Position numbers and translations under genes: made by a program | Notes under the pieces: model-generated | The model's database searches: none | The model's input: the letters and a program-made list of their open reading frames with translations, nothing else | Told to the model about the DNA's origin: nothing | Shown: piece by piece, positions 23,845-32,754 of the stretch | Layout: each line of letters opens with the position of its first letter | How positions within the stretch are numbered: the first letter of the stretch is position 1 | Source of the DNA: UBA3478 sp964217345 | GTDB lineage: Bacteria > Bacteroidota > Bacteroidia > Flavobacteriales > Flavobacteriaceae | Assembly: GCA_964217345.1 (NCBI GenBank) | Contig: CAXPJI010000009.1 | Location: forward strand, 1-47,762 | Length of the DNA stretch: 47,762 nt | Direction of reading: 5' to 3'

Positions 23845-24501
23845 ATGCATCTTGCCCCATATATCGAAACGCTTCTTGAAGAGAGAAACTTCGTAATACT
23901 ACCTAGTTTCGGAGCTTTTGAACCAGGGGCCTATTTAGGGATTAGCATCAATGAAAACGGTGAACTTCTTCCTCCAAAACGTGCCGTTTCATTTAATCCG
24001 CATTTGTCAAACGATGATTCTGTATTAGCTACGGTAATCGCTTCAAAGGAACTTTTAGAACTTGACGACGCAAAAGCAAAACTAAAAGCGTTAGTGTTTG
24101 AATGGAAGTCAACGCTTAATAAAGAAGGCGTTTTAATCGTTGAAGGTTTGGGCAGATTTGAAAAAGCGAATGGCCTCATTCAATTAATCACAGAAGCTTC
24201 TGAGCTTAAATTAGGAAGTTTTGGTCTCCCTGCGGTAGCTCCGCCTTCCAAAAAAGAACAAGTTAGTAAGGAGGATGCTCCGCCTGTTCAAAAAGAAGTT
24301 GAACAACCAGCAATCGAAAGACCTGAAGAGCATAAGCCATCCAAAAAAGCTGAAGATAAGCCTGAATTGGTCGAAGAAGAAGTTTCTTCTCCTTCTTTTG
24401 CCTATCAACTAGCCGTCGTTCTCGCGATAATAGCAGTCTTATCGGTAGGCTATTTCTTCTATTCTCAACTTAAAGGTGTAGACCTAAGCAATCTTATTTA
24501 G
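23845..24501 (+). CDS. HU-CCDC81-like domain protein with C-terminal transmembrane helix
   Basis: 218 residues from the ATG at 23845; a GTG two codons earlier is possible. Residues about 1-135 match the paired HU-like fold seen in Bacteroidota SPOR proteins (MHLAPYIETLLEERNFVILPSFGAF, SFNPHLSNDDSVLATVIA, LIVEGLGRFEK). A Pro/Glu/Lys-rich linker follows (about 140-185) and then one transmembrane helix (YQLAVVLAIIAVLSVGYFFY). The relatives I know usually continue with a periplasmic SPOR domain that binds denuded peptidoglycan. Here only about 15 residues remain after the helix. It probably sits in the inner membrane with the HU-like part in the cytoplasm. One base separates it from the thioesterase gene. 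Confidence 0.75.
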   Translation: MHLAPYIETLLEERNFVILPSFGAFEPGAYLGISINENGELLPPKRAVSFNPHLSNDDSVLATVIASKELLELDDAKAKLKALVFEWKSTLNKEGVLIVEGLGRFEKANGLIQLITEASELKLGSFGLPAVAPPSKKEQVSKEDAPPVQKEVEQPAIERPEEHKPSKKAEDKPELVEEEVSSPSFAYQLAVVLAIIAVLSVGYFFYSQLKGVDLSNLI

Positions 24502-24502
24502 A

Positions 24503-25018
24503 ATGAAGTCAAAAACTCCATCTGATTCTAGAACAGTAACCACTGATCTGGTACTCCCTAGCGAAACCAATCACTTGAGCCATCTATTTGGTGGGGCGTT
24601 GTTGGCAAAGATGGACCGTGCCGCTTACATCACTGCAAGACGTCATAGCAGAAGAATAGCCGTGACCGCGTCGGTAAACCATGTCGCGTTTAACACCGCA
24701 ATTCCACTAGGTAGTGTGGTAACTATAGAGGCGAGTGTTTCGCGAGCTTTTAAAACTTCAATGGAGATCTTTATCGATGTGTTCATCGAAGATCGAATTA
24801 GCGGAGTGCGCACCAAAGCCAATGAAGCAATTTACACTTTTGTCGCTGTTGATGACACTATGACTCCCGTCGAAGTTCCAGAGATTATTCCCGAAACTGA
24901 ACTAGAGAAATCAAGGTATGAGGCTGCTCTTAGAAGGAAGCAACTAAGCTTAGTTTTAGCTGGTAAAATGAAACCTCAAGAAGCTACTGAACTAAAGGCG
25001 ATTTTCGAGATAGAATAA
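24503..25018 (+). CDS. Acyl-CoA thioesterase, hotdog fold
   Basis: 171 residues, single hotdog domain of the YciA/BACH group. The catalytic region is visible in NHLSHLFGGALLAKMDRAAYITARRHS, with the Asp after KM and the HxxxGGxL-like helix; VTASVNHVAFNTAIPLGSVVTIEA follows. It hydrolyses acyl-CoA to fatty acid and CoA in the cytoplasm, with no clear substrate preference. It follows the HU-like gene with a one-base gap, so it is co-transcribed, and ends 4 bases before the convergent EnvC-like gene. Confidence 0.88.
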   Translation: MKSKTPSDSRTVTTDLVLPSETNHLSHLFGGALLAKMDRAAYITARRHSRRIAVTASVNHVAFNTAIPLGSVVTIEASVSRAFKTSMEIFIDVFIEDRISGVRTKANEAIYTFVAVDDTMTPVEVPEIIPETELEKSRYEAALRRKQLSLVLAGKMKPQEATELKAIFEIE

Positions 25019-25022
25019 CCCT

Positions 25023-26255
25023 CTAAAGCCTGTAAACCCAGTCTTCGGGGTTAAGCCTAGTTGTATTCTTGTAAAGATAAAATTTGAGAAGGGTTTGTCC
25101 GCTCACTTTATCGGTGTGAAGAGTTCCAAGACTTTGCTTTGCAACCACCTTATCCCCTTCCTTCACACTTACGTCTTGAAGGTTGTAATACATGGTAATA
25201 TAGTCGCCATGACGAACGTACACCCCTTTTATTCCCTGACGGCTAATCATCACATTCATCACCTCCCCGTCATAAATCGCCCGCGCCTTTGAACCAGATT
25301 CTGTGGCAATAGTAACACCGTTGTTGAAATGTTTTAATGCCGGATATAACTTGTCGGCATAAGTGCCATACCCAATACTTTTAATTCCCTTTTCTACCGG
25401 CCAAATGTGTCTTCCTCTGTTCCCTTCAAAACTTTTTGCCAATGCTTCTGCTTCTGGGGTGAGCACAAACCCGTCTTTTCGGTTCGCTTTTTTGGCCTTG
25501 GCTAATCGCTCTCTATTTGCCTTTTCAATAGCCTCTCGAATCAATCGGTCAATTTCAGAATCAATGCGCTTTCGTTCTTTATCTCGATCAGCGAGCTCTC
25601 GGCGATAGGCACGCTCTTGCTTGCGTGCATTAGCAATCAATAGTTCTTGTTTTTCTCGGTCTGCGATTAAGACTCGTTGCTGGCGACGGTTTTCTTCAAC
25701 CTTCTCTTCTTTTTGCTTTAGTTGATCCTCTAATGTGGCTGAAATTTGCTGCAATTCTTCTTGTTTGCGAACAAGCCGCTCGGCTTGGGTGGTTCGATAA
25801 GAGGCGTATTGCAATAAATAATTCCACCTTCTTCGCGCATCCTTAAAGCTGTCAGCCGCTAACAAAAACAGCCATTTATTCTTCTCGACTTTTCGCTTAT
25901 ACGAATTGATGATTACTTTCTCGTAGTCTTGTTTGATTCCTTCGATTTGATCCTTTAGATCGTCGATTCGATTATTGCTTTCTGCTATTTGTCGCTGAAG
26001 TAGTTGTACTTCGTTTGCGGTAAGCTCGATGAGGCTCTCAAGAGCATATCTCTTGTTGTCAAGGAGTTGAATTTGATCAATAGCCGATCCTTTTAAACGC
26101 ACTTGTTGCTGTAATAACCGCTCCATCTGAGCAATTTCTGTCGCAATCTCCTCTTTACGCTTCTCAAGATTTCGTTGCTGTTGCGTCTTCTGCTGTGCAA
26201 ACGAAAAATTACAGACGGTTAGAAGTACAACTAAAAAGGACCAGAAACGCTTCAT
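25023..26255 (-). CDS. EnvC-like murein hydrolase activator with degenerate LytM domain
   Basis: 410 residues. A signal peptide (FWSFLVVLLTVCNFSFA|QQ) is followed by a long coiled coil (about residues 20-255, dense in Gln, Glu, Lys and Arg). The C-terminal M23/LytM domain (about 300-410) has lost the zinc ligands. The place of HxGxD reads NNGVTIA, the HxH motif reads LLKFYLY, and the late His position is YYNL. EnvC proteins are degenerate in the same way and activate amidases for daughter-cell separation. The protein is probably periplasmic. Its ATG overlaps the stop of the DUF4292 gene by 4 bases. Confidence 0.88.
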   Translation of the reverse strand: MKRFWSFLVVLLTVCNFSFAQQKTQQQRNLEKRKEEIATEIAQMERLLQQQVRLKGSAIDQIQLLDNKRYALESLIELTANEVQLLQRQIAESNNRIDDLKDQIEGIKQDYEKVIINSYKRKVEKNKWLFLLAADSFKDARRRWNYLLQYASYRTTQAERLVRKQEELQQISATLEDQLKQKEEKVEENRRQQRVLIADREKQELLIANARKQERAYRRELADRDKERKRIDSEIDRLIREAIEKANRERLAKAKKANRKDGFVLTPEAEALAKSFEGNRGRHIWPVEKGIKSIGYGTYADKLYPALKHFNNGVTIATESGSKARAIYDGEVMNVMISRQGIKGVYVRHGDYITMYYNLQDVSVKEGDKVVAKQSLGTLHTDKVSGQTLLKFYLYKNTTRLNPEDWVYRL

Positions 26256-27019
26256 TTAATTGTCGTAAAACCTGATGGTATTTGAAAAGGCAAAGTCAAT
26301 TTCTTATCGAGTTGAACCCCTTCTAATTCAAGATTAAGCACTCGGTCTCCCGCAACTAATCGTATGAGCTCTGGTGTATAAGAATCTTTGTTCTTGTACT
26401 GGTAGGTAATTTTCAGCTTATCAAACCCTTCGATCTGAAACTCTTGAAAGCTGATTTGAGACTTGTCGGTGGAAAGCCCAACCCGATAATAACCTTTAGC
26501 GGGCTTGGTTAAATCTCCGGCAAATACTCGACTAGTCACCGTCTTATTGGTGAGCAAATTAACCACCTTTCGTTCTGATTCTTGTAAACTCTCAACAGAC
26601 TCTAAAAACAACGGCTGTCCCAGAAAAAGCCTTTCGATGTGCTGGTAATTTAATTGGGCAGGAATGATGGTCTCAATGACTGAAACAGAGCCTTTGTAAT
26701 AAGTTCGGTCTAGGCGGTTGTAAAAGGCCACTTCTTCTGGAGACAACAAAGCTTTCGCGACCCCGAGCGGTGCACTTAAAAGGATTCCTTCATTTGGCTT
26801 TAATCGCATAGATAGCGTAACGGCCTTGATGTCGTCATCGTTTGTTAATTCAGCCTTAATTCGAGCTCTAATCCCCTCTGATTCTTGAAAGTTTCTTTGA
26901 TTAACCTCGAGCGGATGTGATCCTGTGCGATTCGAAACTACGTTTGCCCCTGGCCTAAGTAAGGCACATGAAGTAAAGCTGAGTGCTAATACGTGAAGGG
27001 CTACTCGTTTCTTTATCAT
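26252..27019 (-). CDS. DUF4292-like lipoprotein
   Basis: 255 residues. The lipoprotein signal peptide has lipobox FTSC (Cys about residue 18). The rest resembles DUF4292 proteins of Bacteroidota, with LolA/LolB-like beta strands that cup a hydrophobic chain (IKAVTLSMRLKPNEGILLSAPLGVAKALLSPEEVAFYNRLDRTYYKGSV). It is probably attached to the outer membrane and may handle lipid or lipoprotein; this function is inferred from the fold only. It lies between the nucleotidyltransferase and the EnvC-like gene in one operon, overlapping the latter by 4 bases. Confidence 0.75.
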   Translation of the reverse strand: MIKKRVALHVLALSFTSCALLRPGANVVSNRTGSHPLEVNQRNFQESEGIRARIKAELTNDDDIKAVTLSMRLKPNEGILLSAPLGVAKALLSPEEVAFYNRLDRTYYKGSVSVIETIIPAQLNYQHIERLFLGQPLFLESVESLQESERKVVNLLTNKTVTSRVFAGDLTKPAKGYYRVGLSTDKSQISFQEFQIEGFDKLKITYQYKNKDSYTPELIRLVAGDRVLNLELEGVQLDKKLTLPFQIPSGFTTIK

Positions 27020-27020
27020 T

Positions 27021-28037
27021 TTATTCTAAGGCGCTATAATCTCCTAAACTAAGTGAGGTAAAATCGCCGTCGTAGATGACGTGATTTCCAATCATTGAGT
27101 TTTGAATCTTTGCGTTTGAGATTTTTGACTGAGACTGAATAATAGTCTCCTTGATTTCGCAGTTGTCGATATGGGTTTGGCTTCCGACCGAAACATAAGG
27201 GCCTATGGTGCTATTGTAAATTTTGGCTCCTTTCGCTATGCTACAGGGCTCTACGATAGTGCTATTTACAATTTCGGTGTCATCACTGATTAAAGTCTCT
27301 CCTTCTTTGTGCAGAAACCCTAGCATTCGACGATTAGTCTCCACGGTGATCGCTTTGTTCCCACAATCCATCCACTCCGCTACCTCAGCGGTCATAAATT
27401 TCTTTCCGGCCTGCATCATTCGCTTAATACCATCGTTAATCTGGTATTCTCCTCCATTCACGATCTCATTATCAAGAACATAAGTAAGCGCATCTCTTAG
27501 CTCTTCAACGGCTTTAAAATAGTAGATACCAATAACCGCCTTGTCAGACACAAAGGTGGTCGGCTTTTCTACTAATCCTTGGATTTGTCCATTGTCGTCT
27601 AGTTCAACGACTCCATAAGCTTCTGGGTTTTCAACCTGTTTCACCCAAATCACACTATCTGCAGAGGCGTCTAATTCGAACTTTGCGCGAATAAGGGTGT
27701 CTGCGTATGCGATCACTGCCGGGCCGTCTAGAGATGGTTTGGCACACATGATCGCGTGACCTGTTCCTAAAGGCTGATCTTGACGATAAATCGAGGCTTT
27801 GGCCCCTAAACTCTCTGCAAGTTCAGTTAAGGAATCCTCTACGTCCTTACCGAAAAAGGCTTCGTCTCCGATGACAAATGCAACCTCGTCGATAGGTTCG
27901 TCTAGTATGGCCGCGATGTCTCTAACAAGGCGGTGTACAATGGGGCTTCCAGCTACAGGAACTAAAGGCTTTGGAACAGTTAGGGTGTGCGGTCTAAGGC
28001 GCGAACCTCTTCCGGCCATGGGTACGATAATTTTCAT
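27021..28037 (-). CDS. Sugar-phosphate nucleotidyltransferase
   Basis: 338 residues. The N-terminal nucleotidyltransferase domain (about 1-230) carries the signature MAGRGSRLRPHTLTVPKPLVPVAG and the metal-site region IAYADT. It ends with a left-handed beta-helix of hexapeptide-like turns (about 250-330: TEIVNSTIVEPCSIAKGAKIYN). It activates a sugar-1-phosphate with NTP. Glucose-1-phosphate or mannose-1-phosphate are the usual substrates, but the choice is not visible. It lies in an operon with a flippase and dut, consistent with surface polysaccharide or glycan supply. Confidence 0.85.
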   Translation of the reverse strand: MKIIVPMAGRGSRLRPHTLTVPKPLVPVAGSPIVHRLVRDIAAILDEPIDEVAFVIGDEAFFGKDVEDSLTELAESLGAKASIYRQDQPLGTGHAIMCAKPSLDGPAVIAYADTLIRAKFELDASADSVIWVKQVENPEAYGVVELDDNGQIQGLVEKPTTFVSDKAVIGIYYFKAVEELRDALTYVLDNEIVNGGEYQINDGIKRMMQAGKKFMTAEVAEWMDCGNKAITVETNRRMLGFLHKEGETLISDDTEIVNSTIVEPCSIAKGAKIYNSTIGPYVSVGSQTHIDNCEIKETIIQSQSKISNAKIQNSMIGNHVIYDGDFTSLSLGDYSALE

Positions 28038-28047
28038 TGGGTTTTAT

Positions 28048-28485
28048 TTATGCGGTTCCTGTACTGCCAAATCCTCCAGATCCACGATCTGACTCGTTCA
28101 AAGATTCAACCTCTTGCCAGCTCGCAACTTCGTGCTTAGCAATTACCATTTGAGCGATTCGCTCTCCGTTTTCGATAGTAAAATCTTCATTTGAAAGGTT
28201 AACTACAATCACCCCTATTTCTCCTCGATAATCTGCATCAATGGTTCCTGGCGAATTAACTAGGCCGATTCCCTTTTTAGCGGATAATCCACTACGAGGA
28301 CGGATTTGAGCCTCATACCCTTCAGGCAGTTCAATAAATAAGCCTGTCGGAACAATTGCTCTCATAAGAGGCTTTAACACAATAGGTTCTGGATTATTTG
28401 CTCGAAGGTCCATTCCTGCCGACTGAGAGGTCTGGTAACTAGGTAATGGATGAGATGATTTGTTAATGATCTTAACGGGTACCAT
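28048..28485 (-). CDS. dut: dUTP diphosphatase
   Basis: 145-residue trimeric dUTPase that hydrolyses dUTP to dUMP and keeps uracil out of DNA. The five family motifs are all present: SAGMDLRAN, RPRSGLSAKKGIG, GTIDADYRGEIGV, GERIAQMVIA and the C-terminal P-loop-like RGSGGFGSTG. The start ATG overlaps the end of the flippase gene by 14 bases, and the nucleotidyltransferase gene follows 10 bases later. The context suggests one long envelope-related transcript in which dut is a passenger. Confidence 0.97.
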   Translation of the reverse strand: MVPVKIINKSSHPLPSYQTSQSAGMDLRANNPEPIVLKPLMRAIVPTGLFIELPEGYEAQIRPRSGLSAKKGIGLVNSPGTIDADYRGEIGVIVVNLSNEDFTIENGERIAQMVIAKHEVASWQEVESLNESDRGSGGFGSTGTA

Positions 28486-29893
28486 AAGATGTAAAGAGTC
28501 TTTTTAAAGTTGATCTTTCAATGAGTATAACAAAGCTACTAAATAAGAGGAGGAACAGTAAGGCCATCCATAAGCTTGTCGAAAAGAAAAAGAAATGGAT
28601 AAGGGAAAGGGCCACAGAGAAGGCGAGGTATCCCAACATAGGAGCCACCTTGTAAGGAATAGGATAGGATTTCATCCCCCATAAAAACGAAATCAACATC
28701 ATCGCCCCGTAGGCTGCTAGAGTAGCTATTGCTGCGGCGAGGTATCCAATTTGTGGAATAAGATAGCTATTTAAGCCCAAGGTGATTAAGGCGCCTAAGC
28801 CCGAAATCACCGCGCCCACATAGGTGCGGTCTGTAATCTTGTACCAAACCGAAAGGTTGTGATAAACCCCTAAAAACAGCGCGCCAAGCAATACAAAGGG
28901 AACAATAATTAAGCCTTCTCTATAAATTTCATCGCGCAAAAAAAGCTCGGCAATAGGCTGTAAGAACACCATAACCCCTAGGTAGATAACGCTAGCTAGT
29001 GCAACAAAAAAATAGGTGACCTCTGCGTACTGTTTCTCCTTATTCTCCTTTTTTGCTTCTCTGAAAAAGAAGGGCTCTACTCCCATTCGATAAGCAGTTG
29101 CAAAAAGTGTCATGAAAACGCCGAGTTTATAGCATGCTCCATAAATCCCCGCTTCTGCTTCGCCCGCCAACCTAGTAAGAATAATCTTGTCAAATACTTC
29201 GTTAATGGTAAAGGCAATTCCTGCAAGCATTACTGGCATCGCATACCTCAATAGTTGTTTATAAAGCTTGTAATCGAATACCGGTTTATCTCTGAAATAA
29301 ACGGGGAGCATCCAAAAAAGAGTGAAAGCACTAGCAATGATGTTAGCCTCAAAGATGGCATCGATTTCATGGCCTAAGAACCTCGTTCCTGAGAACTTCA
29401 GATAATAGATGTTTAAGCCAACATTGATCACCACGTTGATCGATTTTACAACCGCATACCTAGTGGCTTGTTCTTGTGCCCTTAGATAAGCAAACGGAAT
29501 TACCACCAGTGCGTCGAGTATTAGAATATATACTGTCTTCTTTACAAACTCTGGCTGAATCCCAGTGGTAGACCCAATAAATTCATAGAAGAGGATTCCA
29601 AGACCAAGCAAGACCAAAGAAGATGCGGCAAGTGCCCAGATTGAGGTAGTTAAAACACGATCTGGCCTATCACTTTTATGATAAAATCTGAAGAATGCAG
29701 TCTCCATGCCATAGGAGAAAAGCACATTAAAAAAGGCGATCCAAGAATAGATAAAGACATACTGACCATAACCCGCTGCTTGATCAAAGGTTGAGGTATA
29801 TAAGGGTAATAGAAGAAACGATAATGCGCGCGGGAGCACCGTGGCTAACCCATAGACAAAAATCTGTTTTCCTAAACGCTTAATGGTCTCCAT
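28472..29893 (-). CDS. Oligosaccharide flippase / polysaccharide exporter (MOP superfamily)
   Basis: 473-residue polytopic membrane protein with about 12-14 hydrophobic segments, starting METIKRLGKQIFVYGLATVLPRALSFLLLPLYTSTF. This opening is typical of Wzx-like flippases that move lipid-linked oligosaccharides across the inner membrane. The substrate is unknown. It overlaps dut by 14 bases and follows a small lipoprotein gene by 4 bases. The neighbouring nucleotidyltransferase fits a role in surface-glycan export. Confidence 0.85.
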   Translation of the reverse strand: METIKRLGKQIFVYGLATVLPRALSFLLLPLYTSTFDQAAGYGQYVFIYSWIAFFNVLFSYGMETAFFRFYHKSDRPDRVLTTSIWALAASSLVLLGLGILFYEFIGSTTGIQPEFVKKTVYILILDALVVIPFAYLRAQEQATRYAVVKSINVVINVGLNIYYLKFSGTRFLGHEIDAIFEANIIASAFTLFWMLPVYFRDKPVFDYKLYKQLLRYAMPVMLAGIAFTINEVFDKIILTRLAGEAEAGIYGACYKLGVFMTLFATAYRMGVEPFFFREAKKENKEKQYAEVTYFFVALASVIYLGVMVFLQPIAELFLRDEIYREGLIIVPFVLLGALFLGVYHNLSVWYKITDRTYVGAVISGLGALITLGLNSYLIPQIGYLAAAIATLAAYGAMMLISFLWGMKSYPIPYKVAPMLGYLAFSVALSLIHFFFFSTSLWMALLFLLLFSSFVILIERSTLKRLFTSYGTR

Positions 29894-29897
29894 AAAT

Positions 29898-30254
29898 CTA
29901 TTGTCTTATGATCGGACGACTTAACGGCGGTAAGATAAGCTTGGTTTTGCGATTTGGGCGGCTCAAACAATAAATAAAAACTTCTTCACCCTCCCGATAA
30001 ACGTCTAATCTCAGTCGGTATGAATCTTCTAGGCGCTCAAGCTTTTTTGACGAGCCCTCAATCGCTGCTGCCCACTCACAAGATTTGAGTTCGGTTAGTT
30101 GAACAATAACCTCAAAATAAGGGTTTCCCTCTGCTCTTCCTGGTAAAACTTGATGAGCAACAATACGATCAATGGGGTGATGGTCTGGATAAGCAACACA
30201 CGACCATAAAAGTCCCATAAAGAAAAAAGGAAGAATACGAAGTGTGCTTTTCAA
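29898..30254 (-). CDS. Small lipoprotein of unknown function
   Basis: 118 residues from a TTG start (30252-30254). A lipoprotein signal peptide is visible, with lipobox LWSC (Cys about residue 19). The mature part is mostly beta strand (YFEVIVQLTELKSCEWAAAIEG, YRLRLDVYREGEEVFIYCLS) and contains two further Cys residues that could form a disulfide. No family is recognised. A -7-like TATCTTTA lies about 20 bases upstream, and the flippase gene starts 4 bases after the stop, so it probably opens the envelope operon. The ATG at residue 13 would destroy the signal peptide, so TTG is preferred. Confidence 0.65.
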   Translation of the reverse strand: MKSTLRILPFFFMGLLWSCVAYPDHHPIDRIVAHQVLPGRAEGNPYFEVIVQLTELKSCEWAAAIEGSSKKLERLEDSYRLRLDVYREGEEVFIYCLSRPNRKTKLILPPLSRPIIRQ

Positions 30255-30300
30255 GACATAGTTACTTATGTCCTAAAGATAAACAAACTGCGCCGGTGAA

Positions 30301-31161
30301 CTACCCGTTAAGTGCCTCGGCTCCACCTACAATCTCAAGGATCTCATTGGTAATCGCCGCTTGACGCGCTTTGTTATAGGTGAGTTTTAACTGATCTCTG
30401 AGCTCCTTAGCGTTATCTGTTGCTTTGTGCATAGCGGTCATTCGAGCACCGTGCTCACTAGCAAAAGAATCTCTAATCGCTTTGTACAGCTGAATTTTTA
30501 AAGATTTAGGGATAAGCTCGTTTACGATTTCCTCTGCCGACGGTTCAAAAATGTACTCCTCAGTGGTAGTTTCTGAAGCGTCTCCTTCTGCTACCATTGG
30601 TAAGAACGCTTCGTTCTTAACAATTTGAGTTGCTGCATTTTTAAACGAGTTATATACAAGTCTGATCTCATCGTATTGCTCCGTAATAAAAGCCTCTATT
30701 AACTCGTTTGCGATAGTCGCAGAAGCGTCAAAAGTTAGATCATCATAAATAGAGCTATGGTCTCCAGCTCTAGTAGCTGCTTTGAGGCCGTCTGCCGCTT
30801 TCTTTCCGATCGTTAAAATTTCAATCGACACCTCTTTACCATAAGACTCCGATGCCGCTTTAACCGCTTTGATGACATTGGTATTAAAAGCCCCACAAAG
30901 CCCTCGATTTGAACTAATAGCCACCAGGAGCACCCTTTTAGTTGCCCGCTTTTCAGCATAAACGTTCTCAGTACCTTCTTCGAGGTTTTGTCCTAAGCCC
31001 GCCAATAAAAAAGAAAGCTTGTCGGCGTAGGGACGCATAGCAACAATAGCATCTTGGGCCTTCTTCAATTTAGCAGCAGAAACCATTTTCATGGCACTGG
31101 TAATCTGCATGGTTGAAGAAACCGAAGATATTCTGTTACGTATTTCCTTTAAGTTAGCCAT
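30301..31161 (-). CDS. atpG: ATP synthase F1 subunit gamma
   Basis: 286 residues, the central rotor shaft of F1. N-terminal helix MANLKEIRNRISSVSSTMQITSAMKMVSAAKLKKAQ and the C-terminal helix (ARMTAMHKATDNAKELRDQLKLTYNKARQAAITNEILEIVGGAEAL) are the two conserved coiled-coil arms; the middle is a Rossmann-like domain (SSNRGLCGAFNTNVIK). Last gene of the operon here: beta (atpD) and epsilon (atpC) do not follow, as usual in Bacteroidota where they lie elsewhere. Ten bases separate it from atpA. Confidence 0.98.
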   Translation of the reverse strand: MANLKEIRNRISSVSSTMQITSAMKMVSAAKLKKAQDAIVAMRPYADKLSFLLAGLGQNLEEGTENVYAEKRATKRVLLVAISSNRGLCGAFNTNVIKAVKAASESYGKEVSIEILTIGKKAADGLKAATRAGDHSSIYDDLTFDASATIANELIEAFITEQYDEIRLVYNSFKNAATQIVKNEAFLPMVAEGDASETTTEEYIFEPSAEEIVNELIPKSLKIQLYKAIRDSFASEHGARMTAMHKATDNAKELRDQLKLTYNKARQAAITNEILEIVGGAEALNG

Positions 31162-31171
31162 AAAGCCTTTC

Positions 31172-32752
31172 TTATGCTTGGTGTCGTTTAGTTACTTCAG
31201 CAGCTACCTCAGTTAGTACTGCAATTGCCTCGTCGGTTAGTTTTCCTGCTTTCAAGCTAGAAAGAACCTCTTGGTGACTCATTCTAAGCGTTTCAATATA
31301 GTCCTTCTCAAAAGCCTTAACTGCCGTTACAGGAACTTCTCTAAGTAAATTTTTAGAACCTGCGTAGATAATCGCTACCTGATCTTCTACCGTATAAGGA
31401 TCGTTTTGTGCCTGTTTTAGAATCTCCACGTTACGACGTCCTTTTTCAATTACGTTAAGGGTTGCCGCGTCAAGATCAGAACCAAATTTAGCAAACGCTT
31501 CTAGCTCTCTAAACTGTGCTTGATCAAGTTTCAAAGTACCCGCAACTTTCTTCATCGACTTGATTTGTGCAGAACCTCCTACACGCGAAACAGAGATACC
31601 CACGTTAATCGCAGGACGAACCCCTTGGTTGAATAAATCTTGCTCTAAGAAAATCTGACCATCAGTAATCGAAATTACGTTGGTTGGGATATAAGCAGAA
31701 ACGTCTCCCGCTTGTGTTTCAATGATAGGAAGAGCGGTTAACGATCCTCCACCTTTTACTTTATCTTTTAATGACTCTGGAAGGTCGTTCATGTTCTTCG
31801 CAATTGAATCATCTGCGATAACCTTAGCTGAACGCTCAAGTAGTCTTGAGTGAAGGTAGAAAACGTCTCCAGGATACGCCTCACGTCCCGGTGGACGACG
31901 TAGAAGAAGTGACACCTCACGGTAAGCTACCGCCTGCTTAGAAAGATCATCATAAACGATTAGTGCTGGACGACCCGTGTCTCTAAAATATTCTCCAATT
32001 GCTGCACCAGCAAAAGGAGCATAAACCTGCATAGGCGCAGGGTCTGATGCGTTTGCTGCTACAATGGTAGTATAAGCTAAAGCTCCCTTGTCTTCAAGAG
32101 TTTTAGCAATAGCAGCTACCGTTGAAGCTTTTTGACCAACAGCTACATAAATACAGTATACTGGCTCACCTGCATCGTAAAATTCCTTTTGATTTAGAAT
32201 GGTGTCGATACAAACAGTGGTTTTACCCGTTTGACGGTCACCAATAACCAACTCACGCTGACCTCTACCTACAGGAATCATCGCGTCAATCGCCTTAACT
32301 CCTGTTTGAAGTGGTTCGTTTACTGGCTGTCTGAAAATAACCCCAGGCGCCTTGCGTTCAAGAGGCATCTCGAAGGTCTCTCCTTCGATAGCTCCTTTAC
32401 CGTCGATTGGCTCACCAAGAGTGTTAAGAACACGACCAACTACGCCTTCTCCCACATTGATAGAAGCAATACGTTGTGTTCTCTTTACCGTAGAACCTTC
32501 TGTAATTTCTTTAGATGGACCAAGAAGTACAACACCTACATTATCCTCTTCAAGGTTAAGTACAATCCCTTGCATTCCTCCGTCGAACTCAACAAGTTCT
32601 CCGTATTGTGCGTTAGATAGACCGTAAATACGTGCGATACCGTCACCAACTGCAAGTACAGTTCCTACCTCGTCAAGGGTAGCACTAGCGTCGAATCCTT
32701 CGATTTGCTTTTTTAAGATTGCTGAAACTTCAGCTGCTTTTACTTCTGCCAT
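31172..32752 (-). CDS. atpA: ATP synthase F1 subunit alpha
   Basis: 526 residues, the non-catalytic nucleotide-binding subunit of F1. The Walker A motif GDRQTGKTTVCIDT lies near residues 172-185, and PALIVYDDLSKQAVAYREVSLLLRRPPGREAYPGDVFYLHSRLLERSAK is the long conserved core. The N-terminal beta barrel and C-terminal helical domain are complete. Conserved spacing to atpH (2 bases) and atpG (10 bases) shows one operon. No oddity seen. Confidence 0.99.
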   Translation of the reverse strand: MAEVKAAEVSAILKKQIEGFDASATLDEVGTVLAVGDGIARIYGLSNAQYGELVEFDGGMQGIVLNLEEDNVGVVLLGPSKEITEGSTVKRTQRIASINVGEGVVGRVLNTLGEPIDGKGAIEGETFEMPLERKAPGVIFRQPVNEPLQTGVKAIDAMIPVGRGQRELVIGDRQTGKTTVCIDTILNQKEFYDAGEPVYCIYVAVGQKASTVAAIAKTLEDKGALAYTTIVAANASDPAPMQVYAPFAGAAIGEYFRDTGRPALIVYDDLSKQAVAYREVSLLLRRPPGREAYPGDVFYLHSRLLERSAKVIADDSIAKNMNDLPESLKDKVKGGGSLTALPIIETQAGDVSAYIPTNVISITDGQIFLEQDLFNQGVRPAINVGISVSRVGGSAQIKSMKKVAGTLKLDQAQFRELEAFAKFGSDLDAATLNVIEKGRRNVEILKQAQNDPYTVEDQVAIIYAGSKNLLREVPVTAVKAFEKDYIETLRMSHQEVLSSLKAGKLTDEAIAVLTEVAAEVTKRHQA

Positions 32753-32754
32753 CG

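Noticed and set aside
32231..32627. Plus-strand frames of 91 and 129 codons inside atpA
   Set aside because: They lie fully antisense to the highly conserved atpA and have no recognisable domain.
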